Source: a virus. Taken from it: 43,309 bases of DNA. Under the pieces are notes generated by a model. It searched no databases and was not told the origin of the DNA. It worked only from the letters and a program-made list of their open reading frames with translations. The stretch spans positions 1 through 43,309 of IMG/VR virus record IMGVR_UViG_3300012170_000002. The stretch is one strand, 5' to 3'. The position numbers were made by a program, and so were the translations under genes. Positions 18,601-23,448 of the stretch are shown here, one piece after another; position 1 is the first letter of the stretch, and each line of letters opens with the position of its first letter.

Positions 18601-20446
18601 TACAAAGAAAGACGCTTATGAGTCGTTAATGCAAAATTCTTCATATCAGAAAGGGATGCTTCCTTTAATGACAAAAACTTCTGAACAATTATTTAATGAA
18701 GGAGAATTAGGGAAGTCTAGTAAAAAACGGCTGAGTCAGATTACTAACAACATGAACATGTTTGATGATGCAAATGATCTTTCAAAAACTGACGTGAAAG
18801 AAATAAATAAGCTTTCTGATCAATTCTTTAATCAAATTGGGTACATGCGTGAAGGCAGTAACACAAAGTTTGGTAGCCATGCAAGAACTTTTGATATTCT
18901 TGGAATTGGGAAAAATTCAAAAGGAGAAATTGTTCTTGACAGTCAGGAGAAAAACAACAATATCACTACTGATATTGAAACAATTATGAATTATTTTGCC
19001 ATGAGTTCTAAGCGAAAGATTCATTATGAAAACGATGTGCTACCTATAATCAATGGAGCAAAAGTTTTTATGACAGATATGAAAAATCATAAAGATAAAA
19101 ATCTGAGTAATGAAATTGATTATGTGGAAATGTTTACGGAAATGTCTATTCGCGGACAACGCCGTAACCTTGGTGGTGATATTGGAGGAGTAGAGCTACA
19201 ACCAACAATTAGTACACTTTCAACTGTTGGTGGTACAATTGCGCTTTTCGGTAATGTGAATGTTGGTGTTGTATCATCATTAATTAATGGAATGCACTCG
19301 TTCGTGGAAGGAATAGCGAACCAGTTTGTTGAACGTGGGATATTTAACTTTTCGGATCTTATCAAAGCAAACAGGTTAATATTCAGCGAATGGGGGAAGA
19401 TGTCTGAGCTTTGTAAGATGTATCAGAATATTTCAATGAGTGAATGGGAATTAATTTCACATCCTCAAAATATGAGCAAAACGAAAAAAGGACAGATTCT
19501 TTCAAGGTATTGGGGTCATATGTTTAACTATGCTTCTGACTATTATGGTCGTAATCTGGTAATGATTGCTCAAATGGTGCATGATGGAACCTGGGATGCT
19601 CATGAATTTGATAGCGAAACAGGGAAGATTAATTACAATCGGAAAAAAGACAAGCGTTTTTATGATGAAAACGGACAAATGACTGAAGACGGAAATGTAC
19701 TGTATGAAACAATTCGTAATCAAGTTTATAAAGATGGATTCAAAGGACAGAAAAAAGAAGGAGAACTTGTAAGGGCTTATACCCGTAAAGAATCGAGGAA
19801 GTTTAAAAATATTTCTGATATGTTTGTTGTGGGAGCTTATACGGATAAAGAAAAAGTCATGTTGACTCACTATACACTTGGCCGCTTCTTCGCTGTATTC
19901 CGTAATTACTTATTTACACACGTCCAAAATGCAGTAATGAAAGGTCATTATATTGGTGATGTTGGAAGGTACAAAGTGAAAAAGGATGCTCATGGCAAGC
20001 CTATGGCTGAATGGGAAAGACTTTACATGGAAGGATGGGTCAGAACAGCAACACGAATGATTGGCGATGTGGTTAAAACAAGAAGTCTTGACAACTTTAA
20101 GAATATGAGCGAATCTGAGAAATACAACTGGTTAAGAATTGCATCAAAAACATTGATGGTTCTTGGTGTTTCTATGCTTTACAACATGTCTGTGAAAGAC
20201 GATGATGATGATAAAACAGGTTTCGTTCCGGATTGGAGAATCCTTCGAAACATAAAATATTCTTATGCCGGTGTGTTTGCCTTGTTTGATAGTGGAATTA
20301 TCTCAAGTCCTTTTGCAATTATTTCTGTATTTAAACGAATACTTACTAATCCTATAGGAGAATTTGAAGTTGAAAATATTCAAAGATTTGCTCCGGGATA
20401 TACAACAATAGAAACACTTTATGAACCAATTAAAAATGAAGAATAA
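629..20446 (+). CDS. Giant 6605-aa multidomain virion-type protein: SF1 helicase, two zincins, DxDxD RNA polymerase core
   Basis: This single open frame covers 46% of the window. Visible in order: a polar N-terminus; hydrophobic helical segments around residues 255-275, 325-400 and 573-600; long charged coiled-coil stretches at 600-1370; an SF1 helicase at about 1370-1720; a possible RecB-like nuclease fold at 1870-1990; a zincin with HEAMH at 2713-2717; charged helices around 3720-3800; an RNA polymerase-like region at about 3900-4700 with D4448, D4450, D4452; a second zincin with HEITH at 5276-5280; and hydrophobic C-terminal segments at about 6190-6240, 6500-6520 and 6545-6575. Phage polyvalent proteins and the RNA polymerase proteins of crAss-like phages combine such domains and are thought to be packaged and injected. 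I infer the same role here: early transcription and DNA handling right after entry, possibly with self-cleavage. The stop TAA shares its last A with the next start. Confidence 0.93.
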   Translation: MQSKTEQTQINIPEKESLEPPEQKVKSKDKDINSQNSFLQEQNDEPPLMDFSYALRVYDYNIADVKQDELRTKVTYAMPSPKQFAENNPRLANDEEAFNTMYSIIEDKWRLYKDGDFSQWSTEDIYVPDNKYGDYLKRKTGQNYPSFIQYDDPKPVSQTSRRFPGIGTVEIATADEVADKTPFIKDKEGRVLPVDYENLETQYFNDFKRVQNLEKGIDFFWQEAKDGERIAGDKIRSALGPRHLESSWYKAIPRGLWSGTAPMMVRGSGQFIEVIGDLIDPSDQDKWSDRVGTNSLNWANKYSKQNYDEMEGAFNNWSSFRYQVMNGIGQISSTVLLNYATGGMFSSLGLSTQLSGKIAKHFGMSFMAAEAAGAFREEAKNLGIGEFDSALLFPLIMAATYASERVIPADWEHQGFSRYTKRNLRKTINNEFKEYAKTTGIPITSIGKNGKETLIKRSLNKWKEGFKNWGPKSGVSRSFLGAFDESLEEIGEGYMHSGIKDLYNLYADAEASETLNRYNESSWKESDNPDKMIEILSDGSEVEIPKKEYEAIQKDIELSTKIKNKEGGMFDDTSVNFEEGAIAGISSLLTGLPINLMQQRKEDNSENKFIELALALENGDIKDKDLDAAIKEAKKDGVLGSKVATENGDVVNVKGTTKDGQPAETQANQSKRIVRESIGVFRDIIKRYGINSAEVLKATMGDKSVIKEATKIARKLDEAKKALEALEVDPSIFTEEDSQKYNSVEEKTKKLEADVERYSKKFADATQPKEGGKYSKTYSSLYFESAQVFYGAEKKLKKKILDKDFDGKKYENLTLEERDKYKKKLNKQRKDLVETQRPQILQDIYQFQALRSASGEEVHKQTQALFDEVAENYLKEEERVLKSTQDRFDKSILSDEKRESVDKAITDLEKQVGEIANYKEGSEVSLSEKFESTKKSYRKIQNFIADVEIGALHGDAKAQQWLGELEGMRAQSEAAVDQALGNLNDMFGEVNEANKVDPELLDADREVASGNTELFNRLRNKRGKSIENLTVEEQLEVLNQIIEKHPVFLDEKKEDPSTLESVFRKYKEMMDNKVAVMNPASMEKHLEQIKAVLTTLRNQFEMNVELMQNDIEANENTAEHSPLRDKPYQRIDQGTRPVLNKEESISEGESNYTQIIEKIDNYLNTVKDVKEYVAQTKSSRDSYKVKAKSLHLGARVFALNGFMEIDSKLNIKELDDIEKVLNEHNVKTINELLYLFSKSKKEKQEEIQGAITKIERLIVQAETFLEGKMDNVLKELAEGATTFTALKDFVYGSAISPNENSGLLSESNLEVGKKDFNSENKNTDLGELYQYIMISKALQINRFGGKDFSKEDLYAIYRDMLSEKEQKGSDEFVPNYEQEQALMEIVSFLFDPKFDSFKNFLSEDEHDTMIRNGLYVRGFAGTGKTTIVLKNSIQLLSKLKGRGVKVTIVSPNHNLQSNIDKDLQDVSEIETSNNILLSEFLEGKASIDPDSDIVIFDEISVITRDQSNIIKDKLNNSQIPSLFLGDDNQVSDLSYTDDQGAVLTPKMPIMEKTQRTIPMTEVYRSGVSDLHYIQDYYRNLRTTASEGDRTDLPITSFSGEGASMKGVRYMETTQEIEEAFMDYMKNNPNAPVTEVMLIVKNKAERDEFLRKHPEYENHVRTVEFIIGNEENAISGIASRHVFFATNPVVTSTPNGIVTESRIGLTGVSRASESLVMIGKVSKSKKTDKVPESESINTEEISEIRQEEIRRLHEITSKKAPGNKTDNEDNEIDSKSDFRSINLTEDGKNQVIVESEEKINELKNKGVSALKDLNSEDPTLTHITESLFEKTGNENANTRSRNSMVKAALLYNFNSSETNEKAFRERIQEYFEATETKYTEDELFSILSNSLFASKEILDILDEDLTLVNLPFVSGDKIAMPAIVKIVGYSNGQPVVDVYDFRITSGKSITKLSEYDKKKLAAYADILRANGLKINNLKISNIVETFEKKGDSVSLEYFYGKTLKLDSEEAISLMSFENENEANETFVGQEEFFENERSLTENKGFKLGQLIQDKDSLIFHKLHGITSKRIEGKIVTQYHIETENGNIKAVNQSEFESQYQVPNTEDPVTRFKTTAEDFENGVDTNTTNTFFVTDAEAVKILGENSSSVPVEDFYNPDKNVVYARKMLLVKYFYPGVRVTKEYRDGGKVFGMKNGQMSRFEYDGKIAINRMSEKDIDKALDLFNSYGEEITKQEFIDQGLDIVSADFEPEFNFGAVDKTNTEGKVRSIQPKAYNTYMEETDDSKAEALLDKMFENAFDNDDNLATREALIEMNKERMRRLRSEEKVESVVNSVEPGKIIRVFDDFIPIKNLIDKLVKKRQVIEAKDQDNMYVISESKRQKNGKWRNTITIKLDGVGELTFLIDRKIVKNNKDLDYFLQDLSEVEDLIKAYEENFKDLSNKEKADLFKEVEESVLFRFVKTNANILNNYKDQLPLRFNDKGVSIKGSTPLQKIKSLKSIAKFISSAIANNSIDQYFRYPAKNKSGKIDIAHFESIVHDVTQPNLNLEFNRISKSAPKEQETKKHEPVKPESISSLDLSSRTSLTIDDINNNSVEDIVSAFETIGATIDEFEAEILSEAKKGDADMNEILEALNQKLSDDEEYPKLVSTENKLSFVSLEKARETLRSIIGDLTDTNVFFHNGYLYTKDGQRALGLTRDALIKLAMLDGKTSSQTVRHEAMHFIINNMVKPGQRKKILETARKEMEDNGEKINSESDIHEYISKLYENSENIKFKNLLQRFIMWLKKVANQFGAYHYTFDEILYLADQGYFKDRHALSSNENTFYKVENEHNSEESIKYLESRIGDVQLVDWVKNNIFIPEFIEQSPFGRGLNENKTVGEALLALYNKYDSIDEKTREKLSRVLDRDGSLNFEKIKRMFNTPLGRKYLKRDIYPVLLSDKKIFASMTQIALGRVNLNALVDFKRKKALDSESVSGASGQKLVEAESFDPNLSRSEFQKMLLQSIPIYDEGKKAKVEYNGNIVYYANPNTMDHILIDAANRLKQMGKRHFTDQEFFDMLEKMKNETDKSKYKTLIYSFMSTFGNKKFADSEGNADLNFRMQNNGYQALAEDEQVSLEKRKRYRDIVSGFISYYSSLGNVSLALVNLTEKQSWEVKSSADDKVMKAYIRESMKTHFIGQGGFLNKDVSEVFDSANQKNLSVTKEGIFFNGKLYIKGDIKKQSPMAISIILNNLKLNKKGIFTQRIIEELNKEVIGQSSEKGNKNWSMSLGQYLHAITAGLQARVLVDKEYTKHFDNGGKARDLKFSKETKAALDLAKSLYQKASIQWDSVEQNTNRTSERSGVPDLPSPADFYMYYEYIGNLMKQYNADIGTRMIVNSEGNFEYSHPLSSNLYDAAMGGSRSLIAHVSDLSKKDYVSNLPRKIKNENIDPVSPIIGNNGYNNPILANVISVDPIQKFDGIKTFLRSGGIDKMTDKDFAKVIIEELTYKQIIKGGNESVLPSLYGTLADKKNRSVFNVVSERNPIFFKSFAEGYDFLEELGVNYTGLANSIDLFVNYYEKTNNLALGRWNNVLGKNFKSTESLQKYIEEGLSAAETKVIINQLTEKKDYFEKFNPETRTIKITGLGNSIITEDSNIIYKPSFIAEWRKTNTIKDLIKRGRKQQELLEKATLESRQQFAEWIADSGYKMTSKMTDLFKQFGYNMESGEQISDMIEKHIEELREKEKKRKEIGYKIGERKKIEAEIDKLRGTEKKEALKEAEENLEQFDQQFKNLNEMYGTLKKEIKAIQQKHTKESRKIRKQIIENKYQSEGNQIHPLIDIAFWNFHVLNESMDQIVRGSQTNYANLTDFIKRGSSLTGPGTHVDTSRKDGVGKTANTLILRDIPGLQKQFSEKFEEELHTDGLSIVNPIWAEMLKRSAGQEFGNVHNGMLKPMIFDYNPVTDDLIYAKLSQMPINNRQFRNNKIFKQMFEMMVGEELMPYFMEEYENNGQDIRKASTALIDRAANDTDIRKLIDDQMVGYILFESAVKSGKRKIIDFDVPIGEMLTLQNVSINKSLNNEKNRIKINNDAYKIQTVTKQDVIEAEKVIPTQILSVIGGLDNETNETIVKEVNHGLAGTANIIREKLVSMSSGKSIEYMKELLHYTAMKRGDTGKAGRVSAWASPDVSRNKAIAAFLTAVNKYIKPNMAGQSFVQAPDLGNMYFDKDGNAYLPSDLDLDDDSQNVDGKVRRPLKPILFIVEGKETKTDGTLFTKEELIEAQKAGKKVEIKPAEVIAPFGYMKVFGITRNTTLRDVMSVVINGKEVKFDNANPEYKDVQNKVNKAFEGMELDGILDSFHPDIRTEIIRRFTQSIRVNDKYDLLDTIQESNPKLYKEIDKQLKTLDEEGIPGEGSKAFGLMMNVISNYYYNLNKALNVFGVRIPTTNASSGWVGRIVAFDYESENTVYTSAEKNILDGSDYDIDQVSMYFLSLDEWGNEITPDSVIKERMKAEKKAHKETGKLKEKAEDPNSIDEIDADYSKAEKFDTKYNGNMIFTALQKFYRESGNIEMILEEINLDSFRDKADLVPQEWQEFVSDISSNMKASEINLSGQKLVGHFQNLEKFTLKLLAIPKATRDQILPPEKFKMFSGNKAISEQIAFVAKLINAATDNAKEGGLLGRLNITESTSPIVNGMVMAGLSEKEILDILQNETILNASKKSMTSKSITGYNDNGVPENAQYKIIPIWEAISEYISGDYFDTPTHQIKDEKDRFLVQIREYAYMGEQLRRFGNITNIQQEISIENSKRNNVINSINEAIGTTDADEYIQRRLAGESTTGIMNIPTDGHESNIRKQFNIGDAMMENEMLYTHVRTLAQVQKTINESITTDKVINKAKGTIEKRLGQSINIPVVYETIERGIEDYIVGQFIADNFKEVTVGDQAYDLSLAKNRVRFSMDFPLFIEEYTFNWYKNAPKGKKNNTFLRRVKQRSTKSGYLYLDFSSSNDVNDTHKKLYRDHFEIIDESVKNAFRAYQLLMNGFRYKNGSMIDFTDEKAERQYTNWIQSFDPEKINENDLAEQVILRNKELVHYAADTEKLMKKLKKNDIITSLIYYTPKKASFNPHIYKFDIKKGTKEYLNSPYPTLINTYSAKSETTNLPVIDALSSKEMRTFKNNDSVIIKSYFPIVVWHQKNNDYPYSLSNKDQAVLQDGTVGNVEIVGPKHKKDNLTNTSIIKFTKANKPQASRISKNQSKASYYVLKSFMDKLQKAFPNIRINYVNNITSKHPELIGYFENGQVFFNTDKLQLDTPIHEITHVFIDILESANHELYRALENEAITLIESNHEVVQEILKEYADISKVDLVKEVIATMAGWNSQEAVRNLLDKTPGMNSDQKASTLYGKISALVNRFYTWLKNAVYGALGVQQINSRTLKDFDFKNATIKSFAEMMVNAVNNGQVLSYVSSKQMSNIAKADVYASKIKTIYDVKKMAKVLTNPSDRFDFEEMSTDAKVDYVYNLIDTNTGKIGAGLTGTEYNFKGMTVDEIKSTIRKKVITEYETRDNKFKAKISNWINEHEASVHDSIETFGKTSNDIPIYKVPILKKFKKQIEYASFKEFGRVSELEKMEGGEEIAKHLSKSIRSFDPHISIEKTSDGSIYVSLYDITMDNIDRPDIENELGNIASRFLTDREAKKMGLSMTNNPGDVRQLMLVLMANKLMNANPNIKIKEAGVISLKPSGSQMKMIDFLKVNKNISVLSQIDDFINSLSPELKELFKQELKIPKVDYEKLLNNFYENAADNSFPKYIKMLFQNPENYTVIQKKNLLMARLRYALENNDETNNYRQEINLLTQTLLDLKTVNVVDTEMNSEDMSLLSDIDKFIQPGQYIANDIIQALREITLDTSNKIVEEVQEFQSEFKPIQKWFESRNSGISIGFGDKSHRFFKDLFVKRDIDGSGNEVFTGEIFWTTDETKDPVNAKKAKELGLSAELLEQGEKLVNMITDQYIDLVYHYHEMQGYMKNLKTGKPNYNFTKKDAYESLMQNSSYQKGMLPLMTKTSEQLFNEGELGKSSKKRLSQITNNMNMFDDANDLSKTDVKEINKLSDQFFNQIGYMREGSNTKFGSHARTFDILGIGKNSKGEIVLDSQEKNNNITTDIETIMNYFAMSSKRKIHYENDVLPIINGAKVFMTDMKNHKDKNLSNEIDYVEMFTEMSIRGQRRNLGGDIGGVELQPTISTLSTVGGTIALFGNVNVGVVSSLINGMHSFVEGIANQFVERGIFNFSDLIKANRLIFSEWGKMSELCKMYQNISMSEWELISHPQNMSKTKKGQILSRYWGHMFNYASDYYGRNLVMIAQMVHDGTWDAHEFDSETGKINYNRKKDKRFYDENGQMTEDGNVLYETIRNQVYKDGFKGQKKEGELVRAYTRKESRKFKNISDMFVVGAYTDKEKVMLTHYTLGRFFAVFRNYLFTHVQNAVMKGHYIGDVGRYKVKKDAHGKPMAEWERLYMEGWVRTATRMIGDVVKTRSLDNFKNMSESEKYNWLRIASKTLMVLGVSMLYNMSVKDDDDDKTGFVPDWRILRNIKYSYAGVFALFDSGIISSPFAIISVFKRILTNPIGEFEVENIQRFAPGYTTIETLYEPIKNEE
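4736..5788 (+). other. SF1 (RecD/UvrD-like) helicase domain inside the giant protein
   Basis: Residues about 1370-1720 carry a near-complete SF1 helicase motif set. There is an upstream N-x-EQ-x-QA element. Walker A is GFAGTGKTT at 1418-1426. Walker B is VIFDE near 1493-1497. Motif III is of the LGDDNQ type near 1522. A TEVYRSG motif lies near 1556, and motif VI is GVSRASESLVMIGK near 1705. All key residues appear present, so the domain is probably active as an ATP-driven 5'-3' or 3'-5' translocase. The spacing resembles RecD/Pif1-type viral helicases. In an injected protein it could pull in or unwind incoming DNA; that role is inference. Confidence 0.85.
6236..6598 (+). other. Possible RecB-like PD-(D/E)XK nuclease fold inside the giant protein
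   Basis: Residues about 1870-1990, just after the helicase, contain a beta-strand pattern ending in VVDVYDFRIT, then a helix with KKLAAYADILRANG and another strand. RecB-family nucleases have G-x-VD-x-(I/V)-D-(F/Y)-K-T followed by a Q/Y-rich helix with the pattern LxxYxxxL. Here the usual catalytic Lys is an Arg (DFR) and the Q is absent, so the domain may be inactive or only structural. A helicase followed by a RecB-like fold is the AddAB/RecBCD arrangement. The call rests on pattern alone and needs structure prediction. Confidence 0.4.
8546..9118 (+). other. Zincin-like metallopeptidase domain 1 (HEAMH) inside the giant protein
   Basis: Residues about 2640-2830 contain FFHNGYLY, then TVRHEAMHFIINNMV with the zincin HExxH at 2713-2717. 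A helical segment with SDIHEYISKLYE follows, then FIMWLKKVANQF. HExxH gives two zinc-binding histidines and the catalytic Glu. The third ligand is probably an acidic residue in the helix about 40-60 residues downstream. Phage polyvalent proteins often contain such domains. Possible roles are cleavage of the giant protein itself, host factors or cell-wall peptides; the sequence does not decide between them. Confidence 0.7.
12326..14728 (+). other. Two-barrel (DPBB) RNA polymerase core inside the giant protein
   Basis: The signature is GSDYDIDQ at residues 4446-4453, giving three metal-binding aspartates D4448, D4450 and D4452. About 35 residues before it lies VFGVRIPTTN, matching the R-x-P-T element that precedes the NADFDGD loop of cellular beta' subunits. 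Further upstream, QSFVQAP near 4182-4190 and PAEVIAPFGY near 4262-4271 look like the first double-psi barrel, and MVGYILFESAVKSGK near 4010-4025 fits the region before it. The single-chain polymerase of crAss-like phage phi14:2 (gp66) and YonO-type enzymes use a DxDxD motif of this kind. I infer a virion-delivered polymerase for early genes. Domain limits are approximate. Confidence 0.78.
16301..16828 (+). other. Zincin-like metallopeptidase domain 2 (HEITH) inside the giant protein
   Basis: Residues about 5225-5400 show GYFENGQVFFNTD, a strand pair typical before a zincin helix, then TPIHEITHVFIDIL with HExxH at 5276-5280. A helix with KEVIATMAG about 55 residues later could supply the third ligand (E of KEVIA). 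The domain ends in VNRFYTWLKNAVYG, very like the FIMWLKKVAN that closes the first zincin. Two zincins with the same layout suggest an old internal duplication or two modules serving different cleavage events. Confidence 0.75.
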
Positions 20447-21585
20447 TGGCACATATTGATCCTACATTTATCATAGGCACAGAAGTCGAAAAAGAGAGCA
20501 AACATATTTTTGTAAGAGATCAAACTCTTAATTATGCAGAAACGCTTAATGAAGAAGATACAGGATATGCTTCAACAGAGTTTATCCGGGCAATATTTGT
20601 ATTTGAAAACAACACGATAAAGCCGTCTCTTTCTCAACTAACAGGGTTTGGTATGGAGTATCAATATCCTGTACTCAATAACAGAAGGTATAAAACCTTC
20701 ATGTATTTCATTCCAGTATATGATGATGCCCAGGAGTACCCTGTTGGAGTCATTGTATATAAAGACGGCGGTTTTTATAAGAAAATAAACAATGATGCGA
20801 TTTCTTATGAACCAGGTGAGGAGCCTGAAATAAGAGCGAGTGTCACCGACCAACCGTTATATGATGATGCCCAAATAGAGTTATGGCAGCGATTAACTAT
20901 AGATGATTTCGCTGAATTTGATGCGTGCTATACAAATGCTCAAGCAGGAAGCCTTGTTTATCCTGTTCAGTCTATTCAACAAGCAGTGTCATTTAGTAAT
21001 ACTGATTGGCAAGATTACAGCTTAAAAAAGATTGCTCCATACAGGTGGCAAATTTCAGACGATAGCAACGTTCCAGGTGCAAGAGGAATAAGAGTGCTTG
21101 ATGTTGAACAAAACGAGTTAGAGCCTGCGATTTCATTTTCTATTGAAAGTGGAGAAACCAAAGAGATAAACCTTGGAAATAATTCGGATGGAGTTTATTT
21201 AGTAAAGATATACAATGGGTCTATAGAAGAAATGAGAGACGCCGATCCGAATTCTGAAATCTTAATCGAAGAATCAACCAAGTGGCTTGTGATATATGAG
21301 TATTCAAAAGTAAATGATTATGTTCATCAAGCCATGAAAGAAGTGTATACTAAAAAGCATGAAAGCTATCAAGGTGTAATGGAGCAATACAAAAGAAGCC
21401 GTAATGTTATGAGTTCTTTCAAAATCTACTCGTTTTTTCTGACCGCAATGAGTACCATAAATTTTGAAAGGTTTGAATACATAGAGCATTACATGCTTAC
21501 TAACGACAGATATTCTGTTATTAAATTAGCAGATAAGTATATAAGAAAATCGCTTGAAATGGCGACTAACTACAAAGACGATTAA
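20446..21585 (+). CDS. Hypothetical structural-block protein, 379 aa
   Basis: The ATG overlaps the last base of the giant gene's TAA stop, so translation is probably coupled. No family is recognised. The first 250 residues look like mixed beta structure with aromatic-rich strands (GFGMEYQYPVLNN, FMYFIPVYDD). The last 100 residues are helical and charged (VNDYVHQAMKEVYTKKHESY). There is no signal peptide or membrane segment. The position, between an injected-type giant protein and a probable tail fibre gene, suggests a tail or baseplate component. This is inference from context only. Confidence 0.85.
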   Translation: MAHIDPTFIIGTEVEKESKHIFVRDQTLNYAETLNEEDTGYASTEFIRAIFVFENNTIKPSLSQLTGFGMEYQYPVLNNRRYKTFMYFIPVYDDAQEYPVGVIVYKDGGFYKKINNDAISYEPGEEPEIRASVTDQPLYDDAQIELWQRLTIDDFAEFDACYTNAQAGSLVYPVQSIQQAVSFSNTDWQDYSLKKIAPYRWQISDDSNVPGARGIRVLDVEQNELEPAISFSIESGETKEINLGNNSDGVYLVKIYNGSIEEMRDADPNSEILIEESTKWLVIYEYSKVNDYVHQAMKEVYTKKHESYQGVMEQYKRSRNVMSSFKIYSFFLTAMSTINFERFEYIEHYMLTNDRYSVIKLADKYIRKSLEMATNYKDD

Positions 21586-21586
21586 T

Positions 21587-22000
21587 ATGTTGAATGTATT
21601 AGCTTTCGAAACCATTCCTGATTATTTAGCAAAAAAAGGGTCTGATTTTTCTCAGTATTGGGCAGAGTTCTATAGTCTGGCTGATGATTTTTTAAGAGGA
21701 AACACAGAAAAATTATTGATTGTTGAAGAAGAAGGAGCCCAGGATGAAGCCGATGAATTATCGCTTCGGATTATGGAAATGCATATGCTGTTTATTTACT
21801 TCTTTATTATGAGGGAAGAATACGATCAGGAGGAAATAACAATTAAAGAGCTTTGGGAAGAATACGAAGTTCAAAAGATTGTGGATTACTTTTTATCAAT
21901 GAATATTAGTATATATCAATTGCTTGATATTTTTGAGCTTACCACCTATGAGCTTGGAATTGGAACAATGAAGATAGGTGATAATTTTCATGTTTTATAA
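21587..22000 (+). CDS. Small acidic helical protein of the tail block, 137 aa
   Basis: I chose the ATG at 21587, giving a start of MLNVLAFETIPDYLAKKG one base after the previous stop. A longer in-frame start at 21554 would overlap the preceding gene by 32 bp and adds only a basic stub. The protein is acidic and almost wholly helical, with stretches such as EEEGAQDEADEL and an aromatic LFIYFFIMREEYDQEE. No family is recognised. It sits between two probable tail genes in one transcription unit, so a structural accessory or assembly role is likely but not shown. Confidence 0.8.
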   Translation: MLNVLAFETIPDYLAKKGSDFSQYWAEFYSLADDFLRGNTEKLLIVEEEGAQDEADELSLRIMEMHMLFIYFFIMREEYDQEEITIKELWEEYEVQKIVDYFLSMNISIYQLLDIFELTTYELGIGTMKIGDNFHVL

Positions 22001-22014
22001 AACCATTTACTACT

Positions 22015-23418
22015 ATGAATAATATTATAAGAAAAAAACGCGAATTCTTCTTTGGTCCTGCCGGAAGTTCTTACAATAAGTTCTCTTCTATGAACAGGCC
22101 AAATGAGGCTACTTTCAGAAGGTTATTTTATTCCATTCCATTTTTTATGGAATCGGAAAGCACTGCTAAAGAAACCTCTCAAGGTTTGGTTAGATTAAGC
22201 AAAGATGATGATGCTTTTAATAGAAATACTATTAGTTCAGACGGCTTTGCAAGAGCAGTACAACCGCACCAGTTACCATCCATTAAGCGAAAGGATTCAG
22301 TAAAAAATATTTTGAAGATTACTGAAGCCAATAGTGCAGATAACAGAACAGGAGGAACTGGTTCTAATATTTTACTTTCTTCATATGAATTTGTTGGGGA
22401 TGGAGTTGGTATTGACGTTGATCATGTAAATGAAAAAATTACGTTTTCATATGTACCAATCAACCAGGATGATATCAGTGTATATATTGATGATGCATTG
22501 CAAATTTACAGGACAAATAGTGAAATTGGTAATGCTTTTGTTAGTACATCAATATTTAATAATTCCATTGCAAATATTAATAGTAACATTACATCCATTA
22601 AGGATTTGCAAGGAAACTTTACCGATGTACCTATTGCTCTTGGTAATACAATTTCAAAAGCATTAATCAATCTTAATACCGCTGTTGGTTCTGCCAGTTC
22701 TGAAGCAAATCAGAACACACAAGCCATTACCGGATTGAATCAATTCATAGGACAGATAAACACTTCTATTAATCAATTATTAGTAAATCAGGCCGATGTT
22801 TCTAATTTTGAATCACGACTTAATGACGTTGAAGCAACAGCTATCCCTATTTCTTTATGGCTAACAACCGCTGGCAAAGTTGAGGATATGCATAGAAGTT
22901 ATAATGAACATTATTTTACTCATTATGAAGAAATAAGTACGAATATAAACAATAGACTTGTTAAATCCGCATCTATACCAAGCAATGTTGCTAACAACAT
23001 GGATATGATTTCTATTGTTTCAGATTTCACATTTAGTCCTTCTTCAGGAGTCAATAAAATAAAACTGATAATTCAACAAGGATCAGAAAAAATAGAAATT
23101 GAGGTTACTGATAATGATACGGGTAACAAACAAATTTTAGAATCTTATTTTGAATTTGATGATGAGGGTAATGTTTTGTATTATGCTTACGAACATGGGC
23201 TTAATATAGACAGTAAAATGATTAAAGAAGGTAAATCTGAAATGATTAATTTATCTGAGGAATTTAATATTCATTTAATTGCTCTTATTTCTGATTCAAC
23301 GAAACAAATTACGTTTGGAAAACTTCTCGGTTCTGTTCAGCATAGACCAATAACTTCAGGAGCAAATATTACAGTTCAATCCACAACAATAGAATACGAT
23401 CCTGTTATGTATCAATAA
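22015..23418 (+). CDS. Probable tail fibre / appendage protein, 467 aa
   Basis: The N-terminus contains FRRLFYSIPFFMESES and TAKETSQGLVRLSKDDDAF, which resembles the attachment region and the T-x-x-GLV-x-LS repeat common in phage tail fibres. Residues about 165-290 form a long helical, Asn/Ser-rich stretch with heptad-like spacing (INSNITSIKDLQGNF, SNFESRLNDVEATA), as expected for a trimeric coiled-coil shaft. The C-terminal 170 residues are beta-rich and may form the tip. It is the last gene before the bidirectional terminator. A host-recognition fibre is the best reading; the exact receptor cannot be told. Confidence 0.65.
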   Translation: MNNIIRKKREFFFGPAGSSYNKFSSMNRPNEATFRRLFYSIPFFMESESTAKETSQGLVRLSKDDDAFNRNTISSDGFARAVQPHQLPSIKRKDSVKNILKITEANSADNRTGGTGSNILLSSYEFVGDGVGIDVDHVNEKITFSYVPINQDDISVYIDDALQIYRTNSEIGNAFVSTSIFNNSIANINSNITSIKDLQGNFTDVPIALGNTISKALINLNTAVGSASSEANQNTQAITGLNQFIGQINTSINQLLVNQADVSNFESRLNDVEATAIPISLWLTTAGKVEDMHRSYNEHYFTHYEEISTNINNRLVKSASIPSNVANNMDMISIVSDFTFSPSSGVNKIKLIIQQGSEKIEIEVTDNDTGNKQILESYFEFDDEGNVLYYAYEHGLNIDSKMIKEGKSEMINLSEEFNIHLIALISDSTKQITFGKLLGSVQHRPITSGANITVQSTTIEYDPVMYQ

Positions 23419-23420
23419 AA

Positions 23421-23448
23421 AAAGGCCGCTCATGGTTGGGCGGCCTTT
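23421..23448. terminator. Bidirectional rho-independent terminator between convergent blocks
   Basis: AAAGGCCGC and GCGGCCTTT form a perfect 9-bp stem around a 10-base loop. A-rich sequence lies to the left and TTTAAATTT to the right, so it can stop transcripts from either side. It lies between the last structural gene (+) and the HNH gene (-), and the right arm overlaps the last codons of the HNH gene. Confidence 0.85.

Noticed and set aside
12000-20000. Many antisense open frames of 60-120 codons under the giant gene
   Set aside because: They are short, lack starts in good context and have odd composition; they are shadows of the strongly biased coding strand.
629-20446. Alternative genetic code, as in some crAss-like phages
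   Set aside because: TGG is used for Trp throughout, and TAA, TAG and TGA do not appear inside the giant frame or other long genes; only one TGA, in a small gene, is in question.
21554-21586. Earlier start for the 137-aa tail-block gene
   Set aside because: It overlaps the preceding gene by 32 bp and adds only a basic stub; the ATG at 21587 follows the stop directly.
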